Assembly: GCF_036231965.1 (NCBI RefSeq)
Contig: NZ_CP109499.1
Coordinates: forward strand, 3,038,001-3,102,000
Length of the DNA stretch: 64,000 bases
Origin: Streptomyces sp. NBC_01428
GTDB taxonomy: Bacteria > Actinomycetota > Actinomycetes > Streptomycetales > Streptomycetaceae
Reading direction: 5' to 3'
Positions within the stretch are counted from its first letter, which is position 1. Every line of letters starts with the position of its first letter. Positions 30,006-38,676 of the stretch are shown here, piece by piece. Both the position numbers and the translations under genes were made by a program. Below the pieces are notes generated by a model. The model ran no database searches and was not told the origin of the DNA. It saw nothing but the letters and a program-made list of their open reading frames with translations.

Positions 30006-31013
30006 TTACTCAGGGTTGTCCGCGAGGGATCTCGCCGCCCGGACGCAGTGGGCGAGCGCCTTGCGCGCGTAGTCGGGGGAAGCCCCCGCGAGTCCGCACG
30101 ACGGAGTGAGCGTGACGGCCTCCGCGAGCAGCCCCGGCCGCAGCCCCAGCCTGCGCCACAGCGTCCTGACACCCATGACGCTACCGGCAGGGTCCGACAA
30201 CGGACCGTCCACGCCGGGGACGACACCGGCGAACAGACGTGTCCCGCTCTCGGCGGCTTCTCCGATCGCGTCGTCGTCACGCTCGGTGAGCAGCGAGAAG
30301 TCGAAGGAGATCGCCGTCGCGCCCGCCCGGCGGAGCAGGGCGAAGGGGACGTCCGGGGCGCAGGAGTGGACCACGACGGGTCCGCCCGCGTGGGCGCCGA
30401 GGACGTCGCGGAGGGTGCCCTCGACGAGTTGGCGGTCCACGGCGCGGTGGGTGCGGTAGCCGCTGGCGGTGCGTACTTGTCCGCGCAGCACGGAGACGAG
30501 GGAGGGTTCGTCGAGCTGGAGGACGATCTGGGCGCCGGGGATCCGGGCGCGTACGTCGGCGAGGTGGACGCGCAGTCCCTCCGCGAGCGAGCCGGCCAGG
30601 TCGCGGCAGGCGCCCGGGTCGGACAGGGCCGACTCGCCGTTCCGCAGTTCCAGGGCGGCGGCCAGCGTCCAGGGGCCGACCGCCTGCACCTTCAGCGGGC
30701 CCGTGTAGCCCTGGGTGAACTCCTCCAGGGCGTCGAGGTCCTCCCCCAGCCAGGACCGGGCCCGTTTGGTGTCCCGGCCCGGCCGGTCGCCGATCCGCCA
30801 GCCGCTGGGCTCCACGCGCGCGTACAGCTCGACGAGCATCCCGGCGGTCCGGCCGATCATGTCGGCGCCCGGCCCGCGCGCGGGGAGTTCGGCGAGGTGG
30901 GGGAAGTCCTCAACGGAACCGGTGACGGTCTTCGCGGCCTCCCGGGCGTCGCCGCCCGGCATGGACCCGACCCCGGTGGCCGCACCGAAGCTGAACACGC
31001 TGTTTTCGCTCAC
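30006..31013 (-). CDS. Cobalamin-independent methionine synthase-like protein (MetE C-terminal/UROD fold)
   Basis: 335 residues corresponding only to the catalytic C-terminal half of MetE. The N-terminus is typical (SFGAATGVGSMPGGDAREAAK), the putative zinc ligands are in VVVHSCAPD and TLTPSCGLAG, and QLDEPSLVS lines the substrate site. Such short forms may transfer methyl groups to homocysteine from another donor protein (as in archaeal core MetE); the donor here is unknown. GTG start at 31013. It lies between an SDR gene (30 bp upstream) and ligA (15 bp downstream). Confidence 0.85.
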   Translation of the reverse strand: MSENSVFSFGAATGVGSMPGGDAREAAKTVTGSVEDFPHLAELPARGPGADMIGRTAGMLVELYARVEPSGWRIGDRPGRDTKRARSWLGEDLDALEEFTQGYTGPLKVQAVGPWTLAAALELRNGESALSDPGACRDLAGSLAEGLRVHLADVRARIPGAQIVLQLDEPSLVSVLRGQVRTASGYRTHRAVDRQLVEGTLRDVLGAHAGGPVVVHSCAPDVPFALLRRAGATAISFDFSLLTERDDDAIGEAAESGTRLFAGVVPGVDGPLSDPAGSVMGVRTLWRRLGLRPGLLAEAVTLTPSCGLAGASPDYARKALAHCVRAARSLADNPE

Positions 31014-31043
31014 CCCGGAAGCGTACGGAATGCCGGGGGGAGG

Positions 31044-31733
31044 TCAGCGCCCCGGGCGCACCGTCAGGTCGTTGACCTCGGCGTCGCGCGGCAGGTCGAG
31101 CGCCATGACGATGGTGGTCGCGACCGATTCGGGGTCGATCCAGCGTGCGGCGTCGTAGTCCTTGCCCTCCTGCTGGTGGACCTTCGCCTGCATGGGGCTG
31201 GCGGTGCGGCCGGGGTAGACGGAGGTCACCCGGACACCGGCGGCGTGCTCCTCGTGGCGCAGGGAGTCCGCGAGGGCCTTCAGGCCGTGCTTGGAGGCGG
31301 CGTAGGCGGACCAGTCGGCGTGCGCGCTGAGGCCCGCGCCCGAGTTCACGAACAGCACGTGCCCCTGGGCGACGCGGAGCTGGGGCAGGAAGTGGCGGGT
31401 CAGCTCGGCGGGGGCGATGAGGTTGACGTTGAGCTGGTGGCGCCAGGACTTCGGGGTCAGGTCGCCGACCGGGCCGAGGTCGACGACGCCGGCGATGTGC
31501 AGCAGGGAGTCGACGCTGTCGGGGAGCGTCTGGTGGGAGAACGCCCAGGAGAGCTTGTCGGGGTCCGCCAGGTCGCCGACCAGGGTATTCGCCCCGGGGT
31601 ACGCGGCGGCGAGTTCCTTCGCGCGGCCCGCGTCGCGCGCGTGGAGCACGAGGTCGTCCCCGCGCGCGTGCAGGCGGCGGGCGACGGCCGCGCCGATGCC
31701 GGAACCGGCCCCGGTGATCACATGTGTAGCCAT
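31044..31733 (-). CDS. Short-chain dehydrogenase/reductase
   Basis: A 229-residue classical SDR, NAD(P)-dependent, substrate unknown. The cofactor motif TGAGSGIG is at residues 6-13, and the catalytic Tyr and Lys are in WSAYAASKHGLKAL with Ser in VNSGAG. The usual NNAG motif reads HIAG, an unusual but tolerated change. I take the ATG at 31733 (MATHVITG); the ATG at 31742 adds three residues. It lies upstream of the MetE-like gene and ligA in the same orientation and 105 bp after the LOG-family gene. Confidence 0.88.
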   Translation of the reverse strand: MATHVITGAGSGIGAAVARRLHARGDDLVLHARDAGRAKELAAAYPGANTLVGDLADPDKLSWAFSHQTLPDSVDSLLHIAGVVDLGPVGDLTPKSWRHQLNVNLIAPAELTRHFLPQLRVAQGHVLFVNSGAGLSAHADWSAYAASKHGLKALADSLRHEEHAAGVRVTSVYPGRTASPMQAKVHQQEGKDYDAARWIDPESVATTIVMALDLPRDAEVNDLTVRPGR

Positions 31734-31838
31734 GGACGCCATGCTCGCATCACCGGCCGCCGGTCCCGCACCAGGTCCGGGTACGTCAGGAGGGCCCGCA
31801 CGTCGCCGCGTGCCGGCGCCTCGGCCGGCGAGCGCACC

Positions 31839-32378
31839 TCACTGGGTGCCGAGGCTCTCCTCCAGGTAGGCGACGGCCCCCACGGGCTCCTCCGCGAAGA
31901 AGACCAGGTCGGTCAGCGGGCGGGGCAGGAAGCCTTCGGCGTCCATGCGGCGGAACTGCTCCTTGAGGCCGTCGTAGAACCCGGCCGTGTTGAGCAGGAC
32001 CACCGGCTTCTCGGTCTTGCCGTGCTTCTTCAGCTCCAGGATCTCCGTCGCCTCGTCGAGGGTTCCGGTGCCGCCGACCATGACGACGACTGCGTCCGCC
32101 TTCGCCAGGAGGAGCGCCTTGCGCTCGGCCAGGTCACGGGCGACGACCATCTCGTCGGCGCCGGGGCGGGCCTTGGCGGCCAGGAAGTCCACGGAGACGC
32201 CGACGAGGCGTCCGCCCGTCTCCTGGACGCCGTCGGCGACGACCTTCATCAGCCCGACGTCGGAGCCGCCCCACACCAGCGTGTGGCCGCCCTTGCCGAG
32301 GAGTTCGGCGAACTCCCGCGCGGGGCGTGTGTAGCGGTCGTCGAGGTCGGCGGCGGAGAGGAAGACGCAGATGTTCAT
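31839..32378 (-). CDS. LOG-family (TIGR00730) Rossmann-fold protein
   Basis: 179 residues of the lysine-decarboxylase-like/LOG family, whose members hydrolyse nucleoside 5'-monophosphates, including cytokinin ribotides. The start ICVFLSAADLDDRY, the segment VWGGSDVGLM and the signature GGTGTLDEATEI are recognisable. The canonical PGGxGTxxE motif has Val instead of the first Pro (MVGGTGTLDE) while the Arg (AERKALL region) and Glu appear kept, so activity is plausible but not certain. ATG at 32378. It is divergent from the DUF427 gene, with about 50 bp between them. Confidence 0.85.
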   Translation of the reverse strand: MNICVFLSAADLDDRYTRPAREFAELLGKGGHTLVWGGSDVGLMKVVADGVQETGGRLVGVSVDFLAAKARPGADEMVVARDLAERKALLLAKADAVVVMVGGTGTLDEATEILELKKHGKTEKPVVLLNTAGFYDGLKEQFRRMDAEGFLPRPLTDLVFFAEEPVGAVAYLEESLGTQ

Positions 32379-32428
32379 GTCTTCACCGTACGCGGGAACG
32401 AATCGCGGCCCGTGAGCGCTTTCCCGGT

Positions 32429-32752
32429 ATGGCTGAAGGACACACGATCACCATCGAGCAGGGCACCCAGCACGTCCGCGTCGTGCACGGCGACCAGGTC
32501 CTGGCGGAGAGCGACCGCCCCCTGGTGCTGCGCGAGACCGGCTGTCCGGTGCGCTATTACCTCCCGCCCGAGGACGTCCGTCTCGATCTGCTGACGCCCT
32601 CCGACACCCACACGTACTGCCCCTTCAAGGGCACCGCGTCGTACTGGTCGCGCCCGGACGGGGCGGACCTCGTGTGGGCCTACCCCGACCCCAAGCCCGA
32701 CGTCGCCGGGATCAAGGACCACTTCTGCTTCTACGAGCAGGACGTGTCCTGA
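32429..32752 (+). CDS. DUF427 domain protein
   Basis: 107 residues spanning a single DUF427 domain (beta-tent fold): VRVVHGDQVLAESDRPLVL, RYYLPPEDV, and the conserved CPFKGTASYW followed by VWAYPDP. The biochemical role of the family is not established. ATG at 32429; the Shine-Dalgarno sequence is poor, so the transcript may be leaderless or nearly so. It is divergent from the LOG gene and 65 bp before an alpha/beta hydrolase gene on the same strand. Confidence 0.88.
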   Translation: MAEGHTITIEQGTQHVRVVHGDQVLAESDRPLVLRETGCPVRYYLPPEDVRLDLLTPSDTHTYCPFKGTASYWSRPDGADLVWAYPDPKPDVAGIKDHFCFYEQDVS

Positions 32753-32817
32753 CGTCGCGCCCCCACGCGGGCGTGGCAACGCGATGAGTTCCGGACCACC
32801 CGGCAGTCTTCCCAGGC

Positions 32818-33609
32818 ATGGACAAGAAGACCATCTCGCGCGACGGGACCCCCATCGCGTACCAGCGTTTCGGTGACGGCCCGGCGGTCGTCCTGGTCGG
32901 TGGGGCCATGTGCACGGGCGCCACACTGGCGCCCCTCGCCGAGGCCCTGTCCGACCGTTTCGGGGCCGTCACCTACGACCGCCGGGGCCGCGGCGGAAGT
33001 GGGGACACCGGGCCCTTCGCGGTCGATCGCGAGGTCGAGGACATCGCGGCGCTGGTCGAGGCATCCGGGGGCAGCGCGGCGCTCTACGGCATCTCGTCGG
33101 GCGGCGCGCTCGCCCTCAGGGCGGTGGCGAGCGGGCTGCCCGTGCGCGAAGTCGCGGTCTACGAGACGCCCTTCGCTCTCGACGACCGCGGCGGCAAGGA
33201 GCGGGCCGAGTACACCGAGCGGCTGACGGAACTGCTCGCGCGGGACCGCCGGGGGGACGCCGTCGAGCTGTTCCTGTCCCGGGTCGGCACACCGCCGGAG
33301 ACGATCACCGGTATCCGTCTGTCCCACGCGTGGGCCGGCATGGAGGCCATCGCTCCGACCCTGGCGTACGACAACGCCGCGCTCGGCGACGGGACGGTGC
33401 CCCGCGAACGCCTCGCCGCCGTGCCCGTGCCGCTGCTGTCGATCGCGGGCGACGCCAGCCCGGGCTGGATGCGCGAGGCGGCCCGTGTCGTCGCGGACAC
33501 GGCGCCCAGCGGCTCGTACCGCACCCTGGAGGGCCAGACCCACATGGTCGACTCCGTCGTGCTCGCCCCGGTGCTGGCGGAGTTCTTCGACGCGGGCGAC
33601 CGGGGCTAG
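32818..33609 (+). CDS. Alpha/beta hydrolase
   Basis: 263 residues with the alpha/beta-hydrolase fold. The oxyanion region is VVLVGGAMCTG, the nucleophile elbow YGISSGGALAL puts Ser near residue 96, and the catalytic His is in GQTHMVD near the C-terminus. The DRRGRGGSGDTGPF segment is typical of the family. No signal peptide. Substrate unknown. It may be co-transcribed with the DUF427 gene and is convergent with mnmA. Confidence 0.9.
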   Translation: MDKKTISRDGTPIAYQRFGDGPAVVLVGGAMCTGATLAPLAEALSDRFGAVTYDRRGRGGSGDTGPFAVDREVEDIAALVEASGGSAALYGISSGGALALRAVASGLPVREVAVYETPFALDDRGGKERAEYTERLTELLARDRRGDAVELFLSRVGTPPETITGIRLSHAWAGMEAIAPTLAYDNAALGDGTVPRERLAAVPVPLLSIAGDASPGWMREAARVVADTAPSGSYRTLEGQTHMVDSVVLAPVLAEFFDAGDRG

Positions 33610-33676
33610 CCGCCCCGGACGGCTGTCGCGCCCGGCCAGGCGTCGCCGTACACGGTCGCGCCAGGCGGCCGTCGGG

Positions 33677-34798
33677 TCAGACGCCGGCCGTCGCGCGCGT
33701 GGTGGTCGCGATCGTCGCCGAGCCCACCACGCGTGTGCCGTCGTACAGGACGATCGCCTGGCCGGGGGCGACCCCGCGGACCGGCTCGGTGAAGGTGACC
33801 CGGAGGGAGCCGTCGACCAGCTCGGCCGCCACCTCCGTCTCGCCGCCGTGGGCGCGCAGCTGGGCCGTGTAGGTGCCGGGGCCGGTGGGGGCGGCGCCGC
33901 ACCAGCGGGGCTTGAGGGCGGTCAGCGCGGACACGTCCAGGGACGCGGCCGGGCCCACCGTCACCGTGTTGTCCACCGGCGAGATGTCGAGGACGTAGCG
34001 CGGCTTGCCGTCCGGTGCCGGGGTGCCGATGCGCAGTCCCTTGCGCTGGCCGATCGTGAAGCCGAACGCGCCCTCGTGGGATCCGACGACCGCTCCGGCC
34101 TCGTCCACGATGTCGCCCTCCGCCTTGCCCAGGCGGTTCGCCAGGAAGCCCTGGGTGTCTCCGTCGGCGATGAAGCAGATGTCGTGCGAGTCCGGCTTCT
34201 TGGCGACGGCGAGTCCCCGGCGCTCGGCCTCGGCCCGGATCTCGTCCTTGGTGGTGACGGTGTCGCCGAGCGGGAACAGGGCGTGGGCGAGCTGGCGGTC
34301 GTCGAGGACACCGAGGACGTAGGACTGGTCCTTGGCCATGTCGGAGGCGCGGTGCAGCTCGCGGGTGCCGTCCTCGCGGACGATCACCTGCGCGTAGTGA
34401 CCGGTGCAGACCGCGTCGAAGCCGAGCGCGAGCGCCTTGTCGAGCAGGGCGGCGAACTTGATCTTCTCATTGCAGCGCAGGCAGGGGTTCGGGGTGCGGC
34501 CGGCCTCGTACTCGGCGACGAAGTCCTCGACCACGTCCTCGCGGAACCGCTCGGCGAGGTCCCAGACGTAGAAGGGGATGCCGATGACGTCGGCCGCGCG
34601 GCGGGCGTCGCGCGAGTCCTCGATGGTGCAGCAGCCCCGCGCGCCGGTCCGGAACGATTGGGGATTCGCCGAGAGGGCGAGGTGCACGCCCGTCACGTCG
34701 TGCCCGGCTTCGGCGGCGCGGGCGGCGGCTACGGCGGAGTCCACGCCGCCCGACATGGCGGCGAGGACGCGGAGGGGGCGCTGCGAGGTGTCAGTCAT
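33677..34798 (-). CDS. mnmA: tRNA-specific 2-thiouridylase MnmA
   Basis: Installs the 2-thio group on U34 of Lys, Glu and Gln tRNAs. 373 residues with the PP-loop [14 protein letters not shown] (residues 13-26), the first catalytic Cys in [14 protein letters not shown] and the second in [12 protein letters not shown], then the central and C-terminal beta-barrel domains. ATG at 34798 with GGAGG 4 nt upstream. Sulfur is delivered by a cysteine desulfurase, and one is encoded 0.8 kb upstream on the same strand, with an amidase gene on the opposite strand between them. Confidence 0.97.
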   Translation of the reverse strand: MTDTSQRPLRVLAAMSGGVDSAVAAARAAEAGHDVTGVHLALSANPQSFRTGARGCCTIEDSRDARRAADVIGIPFYVWDLAERFREDVVEDFVAEYEAGRTPNPCLRCNEKIKFAALLDKALALGFDAVCTGHYAQVIVREDGTRELHRASDMAKDQSYVLGVLDDRQLAHALFPLGDTVTTKDEIRAEAERRGLAVAKKPDSHDICFIADGDTQGFLANRLGKAEGDIVDEAGAVVGSHEGAFGFTIGQRKGLRIGTPAPDGKPRYVLDISPVDNTVTVGPAASLDVSALTALKPRWCGAAPTGPGTYTAQLRAHGGETEVAAELVDGSLRVTFTEPVRGVAPGQAIVLYDGTRVVGSATIATTTRATAGV

Positions 34799-34858
34799 AA
34801 CCCCTCCAGAGTACGGGGCGACGGGAACCGGATCCCGCGAGTATCCGTTGAAGATCGC

Positions 34859-35554
34859 ATGGGGGAGAAAAAGGGGAAGCCGAAGGGCCGTGGCGGCAAG
34901 GCGGCGGCCAAGGACGCGGACGCGGCGGTCGGGCGCCGGGTGCTGCTCGTCGGGGGTGTGGCGGCCGCGGTGGGCACGGCCGCGATCGCCCGGGACGTGC
35001 TGACGCATCTGTGGTGGCGGCTGCCCGGCGTCGAGAAGGAGCGGGTCGTGGGAGCGGTGGACTCCCGGGGCGCGCAGTGGGTGGCGGCGTCGACGGCGAA
35101 CTGGCGGCGGGCGGACCGTCCCGACGACTACTCGATAGACCGGGTGGTCATCCATGTCACCCAGGGCAGCTTCGCGAGCGCGGTGCGGGTCTTCCAGGAC
35201 CCGGGGCACGGTGCGGCGGCGCACTACATCGTCCGTAAGGACGGTCACGTCACGCAGATGATCCGTGAGCTGGACGTGGCGTTCCACGCGGGCAACCGCG
35301 CGTACAACGAGCGCAGTGTCGGCATCGAGCACGAGGGCTTCGTGGACCGCGCCTCGTCGTTCACGGACGCGATGTACGAGGCGTCGGCGCGTCTGACGGC
35401 CGGGATATGCGGGCGGTACGACATCCCGGTGGACCGCGAGCACATCATCGGCCATGTGGAGGTGCCGGGCACCGACCACACCGACCCCGGGCGGTACTGG
35501 GACTGGGACCGGTATCTGCGCCTCGTCCGGCGGGCACGGACGGCGGCGGCGTGA
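34859..35554 (+). CDS. N-acetylmuramoyl-L-alanine amidase (Amidase_2), probably Tat-exported
   Basis: 231 residues. A basic N-terminus is followed by [20 protein letters not shown] (residues ~25-44), a twin-arginine-type signal or signal anchor. The PGRP/Amidase_2 domain runs from about residue 90. The zinc ligands are likely His in VVIHVTQGS, and His and Asp in [16 protein letters not shown]. It should cleave the lactyl-L-Ala bond of peptidoglycan outside the membrane, for remodelling or muropeptide processing. ATG at 34859, only 60 bp from the divergent mnmA start. Confidence 0.88.
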   Translation: MGEKKGKPKGRGGKAAAKDADAAVGRRVLLVGGVAAAVGTAAIARDVLTHLWWRLPGVEKERVVGAVDSRGAQWVAASTANWRRADRPDDYSIDRVVIHVTQGSFASAVRVFQDPGHGAAAHYIVRKDGHVTQMIRELDVAFHAGNRAYNERSVGIEHEGFVDRASSFTDAMYEASARLTAGICGRYDIPVDREHIIGHVEVPGTDHTDPGRYWDWDRYLRLVRRARTAAA

Positions 35555-35568
35555 GCGCGGTCTGAAGG

Positions 35569-35589
35569 CCGGTCGCCCCCGGGGACCGG
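35569..35589. terminator. Small hairpin between the convergent amidase and desulfurase genes
   Basis: ccggtc and gaccgg pair over 6 bp with a 9-nt C/G loop, 14 bp after the amidase stop and 41 bp from the desulfurase stop. A weak candidate for a bidirectional terminator. Confidence 0.4.
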
Positions 35590-35630
35590 TCTCGGGCCGG
35601 GACGCGGGCCGAGGGCGCGCGCCGGGCCGG

Positions 35631-36800
35631 TCAGGTGAGGCCGGCGGTGCGCGCCCGTTCCACGGCGGGGGCGATCGCCCGGGCCACCGCGGCGACGTCG
35701 GCGTCCGTGGAGGTGTGGCCGAGCGAGAAGCGGAGGGTGCCGCGCGCGAGGTCCGGGTCGGTGCCGGTGGCGAGGAGGACGTGGCTGGGCTGGGCCACGC
35801 CCGCCGTGCAGGCGGAGCCGGTGGAGCACTCGATGCCCTGCGCGTCGAGCAGCAGGAGCAGCGAGTCGCCCTCGCAGCCCGGGAAGGTGAAGTGGGCGTT
35901 GGCGGGCAGCCGGCCGCCGGGGGCGGGGTCGCCGCCGAGGATCGCGTCGGGCACCGCCTTGCGGACGGCGTCGACGAGGTCGTCGCGCAGGGTGCCGATC
36001 TCGCGGGCGAACCACTCGCGCTGCTCGGCGGCCAGCCGTCCGGCGACCGCGAAGGAGGCGATGGCGGGCACGTCGAGGGTGCCGGAGCGCACGTGCCGTT
36101 CCTGACCGCCGCCGTGCAGCACGGGCACGGGGGTGTACTCGCGGCCCAGCAGCAGCGCGCCGATCCCGTACGGGCCGCCGATCTTGTGGCCGGAGACCGT
36201 CATCGCGGCGAGGCCGGACGTGCCGAAGTCGACGGGGACCTGGCCGAAGGCCTGGACGGCGTCGGCGTGCAGCGGGATGCCGAACTCGGCTGTCACGTCG
36301 GCCAGTTCGCGGACCGGCATGAGCGTGCCGATCTCGTTGTTGGCCCACATGACCGTGGCGAGGGCCACGTCGTCGGGGTTGCGGGCGATGGCCTCGCGCA
36401 GGGCGTCGGGGTGGACCCGGCCGTACGCGTCGACGGGCAGGTACTCGACCGTGGCGCCCTCGTGCTCGCCGAGCCAGTGGACCGCGTCGAGGACGGCATG
36501 GTGCTCGACCGGGCTCGACAGGACGCGGGTGCGGGCGGGGTCGGCGTCGCGGCGGGACCAGTAGAGGCCCTTCACCGCGAGGTTGTCGGCCTCGGTTCCG
36601 CCGGAGGTGAAGACCACCTCGCTGGGACGGGCGCCGAGGGCGTCCGCCAGGCTCTCGCGGGACTCCTCGACCGTCCTCCGGGCGCGGCGGCCGGCGGCGT
36701 GGAGGGAGGAGGCGTTGCCCGTGACGCTCAGCTGGGCGGTCAGTGCCTCTACCGCCTCGGGGAGCATGGGGGTGGTCGCGGCGTGGTCGAGGTAAGCCAT
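35631..36800 (-). CDS. Cysteine desulfurase (NifS/IscS family)
   Basis: A PLP enzyme that removes sulfur from cysteine as a persulfide. 389 residues starting [12 protein letters not shown], with the PLP-binding Lys in [11 protein letters not shown] (~195) and the catalytic Cys in [11 protein letters not shown] (~325). The [11 protein letters not shown] segment is typical of the IscS subgroup. Neighbouring mnmA (next gene on the same strand) suggests that tRNA thiolation is one use, as in other actinobacteria; Fe-S assembly is an alternative. ATG at 36800; upstream in-frame starts would add residues without similarity. Confidence 0.95.
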   Translation of the reverse strand: MAYLDHAATTPMLPEAVEALTAQLSVTGNASSLHAAGRRARRTVEESRESLADALGARPSEVVFTSGGTEADNLAVKGLYWSRRDADPARTRVLSSPVEHHAVLDAVHWLGEHEGATVEYLPVDAYGRVHPDALREAIARNPDDVALATVMWANNEIGTLMPVRELADVTAEFGIPLHADAVQAFGQVPVDFGTSGLAAMTVSGHKIGGPYGIGALLLGREYTPVPVLHGGGQERHVRSGTLDVPAIASFAVAGRLAAEQREWFAREIGTLRDDLVDAVRKAVPDAILGGDPAPGGRLPANAHFTFPGCEGDSLLLLLDAQGIECSTGSACTAGVAQPSHVLLATGTDPDLARGTLRFSLGHTSTDADVAAVARAIAPAVERARTAGLT

Positions 36801-36959
36801 GGTGGGCCCGATTCTACGGGCCCTTCGTTCCCCCGACGCTGCCCCCACCGGCTCGGCCGTCGCCGCGGACCGCGCGCGCACCGGCCGAGGCGTCCTCCCC
36901 GGACCGGAACGGGCGCTTCAGCGGACTCCGTTCACCGTGCGCCGATCAGGAGGCCGCCG

Positions 36960-37418
36960 TCAGAAGCTCCAGGACACCGTGCTGTCGACGTGCATGAAGG
37001 CGATCAGGACGACGAGGTCGGCGATGCCCAGACCGAGACCGAGGAACGCGCGGCCGCGGCGGGTGGTCCCGCGCCACAGGGCGACGGAGGCGAGGACGAC
37101 GGCGATGGGGCCGAGGAAGACATTGAGGACCAGGAGGCCCACCAGCCCGAGGATGAAGGCGGCCACGGCCATGCCGTCGGCGTCCCGGACGCGGCGCCCG
37201 AGGGCGGTGCGCGCGGTCGCCTCCGCGCGGACGGGTTCCGTGGGGCGGGCGTCGTTCTCGGTGCGCACGGTCCGCGCGCCGGGGGCGGCGTCCGTGCCGC
37301 GGGTCGGGTCGGTGCCACGAGCGGTGTCGAAGTCGGTGCCGGCGCTGCGGGTGGTGTCGGCGCTGCGGGTGGTGCCGGCGGATCGGGTGGTGCCGGCGGT
37401 GTGAGTGGTGATGGCCAT
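36960..37418 (-). CDS. DUF4190-like membrane protein with N-terminal repeats
   Basis: 152 residues. The first 45 contain three near-identical hexapeptides (TTRSAG/TTRSAD/TTRSAG) encoded by an 18-bp repeat at about 37334-37404, then a charged linker. Two hydrophobic segments form a DUF4190-type hairpin: GMAVAAFILGLVGLLVLNVF and the later AFLGLGLGIADLVVLIA, with an intervening LASVALWRGTTRRGR. Function unknown. ATG at 37418. It lies 80 bp after a small membrane protein gene, possibly in the same unit. Confidence 0.75.
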   Translation of the reverse strand: MAITTHTAGTTRSAGTTRSADTTRSAGTDFDTARGTDPTRGTDAAPGARTVRTENDARPTEPVRAEATARTALGRRVRDADGMAVAAFILGLVGLLVLNVFLGPIAVVLASVALWRGTTRRGRAFLGLGLGIADLVVLIAFMHVDSTVSWSF

Positions 37419-37498
37419 GACGTACGTCAGCTCCCAACGGTCAGTTGGTGAAGGAAGGGGATCACGGGCCGGTCGGCGAGGGTGGGGTGGCGGGGAGG

Positions 37499-37666
37499 TC
37501 AGCCGGCGGTGGTGTGCCGGCGGCGGGCGCCGCGCTCACGCAGCGCGAACACGACCAGCCAGATGCCGATGACGGCCGCGGCGACCAGGGTGACGGGCAG
37601 CGGCGCGTGCGCCACGGTGCCCATGACGACGCCGAGCAGCAGGAGTGCGGCGACGAGGAACAGCAT
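37499..37666 (-). CDS. Small two-helix membrane protein
   Basis: 55 residues that are almost entirely two hydrophobic helices (MLFLVAALLLLGVVMGTV and VTLVAAAVIGIWLVVFAL) ending in a basic tail (RERGARRRH). I start at the ATG at 37666, which has GAGAGG 6 nt upstream; a longer frame to 37777 has no ribosome binding site and would run into the operator region. Function unknown. It is divergent from the TetR gene and likely shares its regulatory region. Confidence 0.65.
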   Translation of the reverse strand: MLFLVAALLLLGVVMGTVAHAPLPVTLVAAAVIGIWLVVFALRERGARRRHTTAG

Positions 37667-37755
37667 GGGATGCCTCTCGAAGAAGTCTCGTGGTCCGGTC
37701 CCGGACCACCCGTGCCTCGACGGTGAGGCCCGATTGTTTCCGGGACTTGACGGCT

Positions 37756-37844
37756 CAGTGAACGGTTGTAGTAACACTTGTTCACTGACTCTTGAGTCTA
37801 GCGCGTCCGAGGGCTTTGAAATTCCAGAGAACAGTTGTTAACTG
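37756..37844. promoter_or_regulatory. Cluster of candidate TetR operators between the small membrane protein and the TetR gene
   Basis: Three dyads lie in 90 bp. CAGTGAAC (37756) and GTTCACTG (37780) form a perfect 8-bp inverted repeat around 16 bp. GACTCTTGAGTC occupies 37787-37798. AGAGAACAGTTGTTAACT (37826-37843) ends 7 bp before the TetR start codon. The last, and the region from 37757, resemble the AGTGAAC-N4-GTTnACT operator I recall for DesT, a FabR-like TetR repressor. No Shine-Dalgarno sequence precedes the TetR ATG, so the transcript may begin very near it. Confidence 0.6.
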
Positions 37845-37850
37845 CATGGC

Positions 37851-38477
37851 ATGAGTCACACTCTCGGCATCCGGCAGGCGCAGAAGCAGAAGACCCGGCA
37901 GGCGCTCCTGGACGCCGCGTTGCTGCTGCTGGAGGACCAGAGCCTGAGCAGCCTGGGTCTGCGCGAGGTCACCCGTGCCGTGGGAGTGGCTCCGACCGCC
38001 TTCTACCGGCACTTCCGCTCGACGGCGGATCTCGGCGTGGCCCTGGTCGAGGAGGCGCTGGGCAGCCTGCACCCGATGATCGAGGACACGGTCTCCGCGG
38101 CCGGGGACAGCGACGAACGCATCGCCCGCGCCGTGGAACTGATCGCTCATCATGTCGAGGCGCACCCCGCGCACGTCCGCTTCATCGCCCGCGAGCGGCA
38201 CGGCGGGGTGCAGTCGGTGCGGGACGCGATCCGCGAGCAACTGGCCCGGTTCGCCGAGGAGGTGCGGGACGCGCTCGCCGAACACCCCGAGTCGCGGGGG
38301 TGGAGCGACGACGACCTGCTCATGCTGGCGGGTCTCTACGTCGACCACATGCTGATGGCGGCCTCGGCGTTCCTGGAGGCGCTGGACGCCCCGGAGACGG
38401 AGCGCGAGCGGGTGGCCCGGGTGGCGAGCCGCCAGATGCGTCTGATCAGCATCGGCCGCCGCCACTGGCTCGGCTGA
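37851..38477 (+). CDS. TetR-family regulator, FabR/DesT-like
   Basis: 208 residues. The N-terminal helix-turn-helix (RQAQKQKTRQALLDAALLLL, SLGLREVTRAVGVAPTAFYR, HFRSTADLGVALVEE) closely follows the FabR/DesT subgroup, which senses acyl-CoA composition and represses fatty acid desaturation or synthesis genes. The C-terminal part (FIARERHGGVQSVRDAI, VDHMLMAASAFLEAL) also fits. No fatty acid gene lies next to it, so its targets may be itself, the divergent small membrane protein, and genes elsewhere. Similarity to FabR is judged by eye. Confidence 0.88.
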   Translation: MSHTLGIRQAQKQKTRQALLDAALLLLEDQSLSSLGLREVTRAVGVAPTAFYRHFRSTADLGVALVEEALGSLHPMIEDTVSAAGDSDERIARAVELIAHHVEAHPAHVRFIARERHGGVQSVRDAIREQLARFAEEVRDALAEHPESRGWSDDDLLMLAGLYVDHMLMAASAFLEALDAPETERERVARVASRQMRLISIGRRHWLG

Positions 38478-38676
38478 CCCCCGCCCCTGCCGCCCCCGGG
38501 AGCGCCGCTCGGCATGCCGGAAGGGTCGCCGGGCGCCTTGCCGGTGGGCGCCGGGCACGCGTTGCCGGTGGCCCCGGACGAGGGGTGGCCAGAGGATGCG
38601 GGCCGTGGAGGGCCGCGTTGCGCCGGAGCCGTGCCTGCCGTGCGGAGCCCGGCCCCGCGGGGATCCGGTCGGGCGC

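Noticed and set aside
33485..34858. N-terminal extension of the amidase gene across mnmA
   Set aside because: The frame happens to be open antisense to mnmA; signal sequence and amidase domain start at the ATG at 34859.
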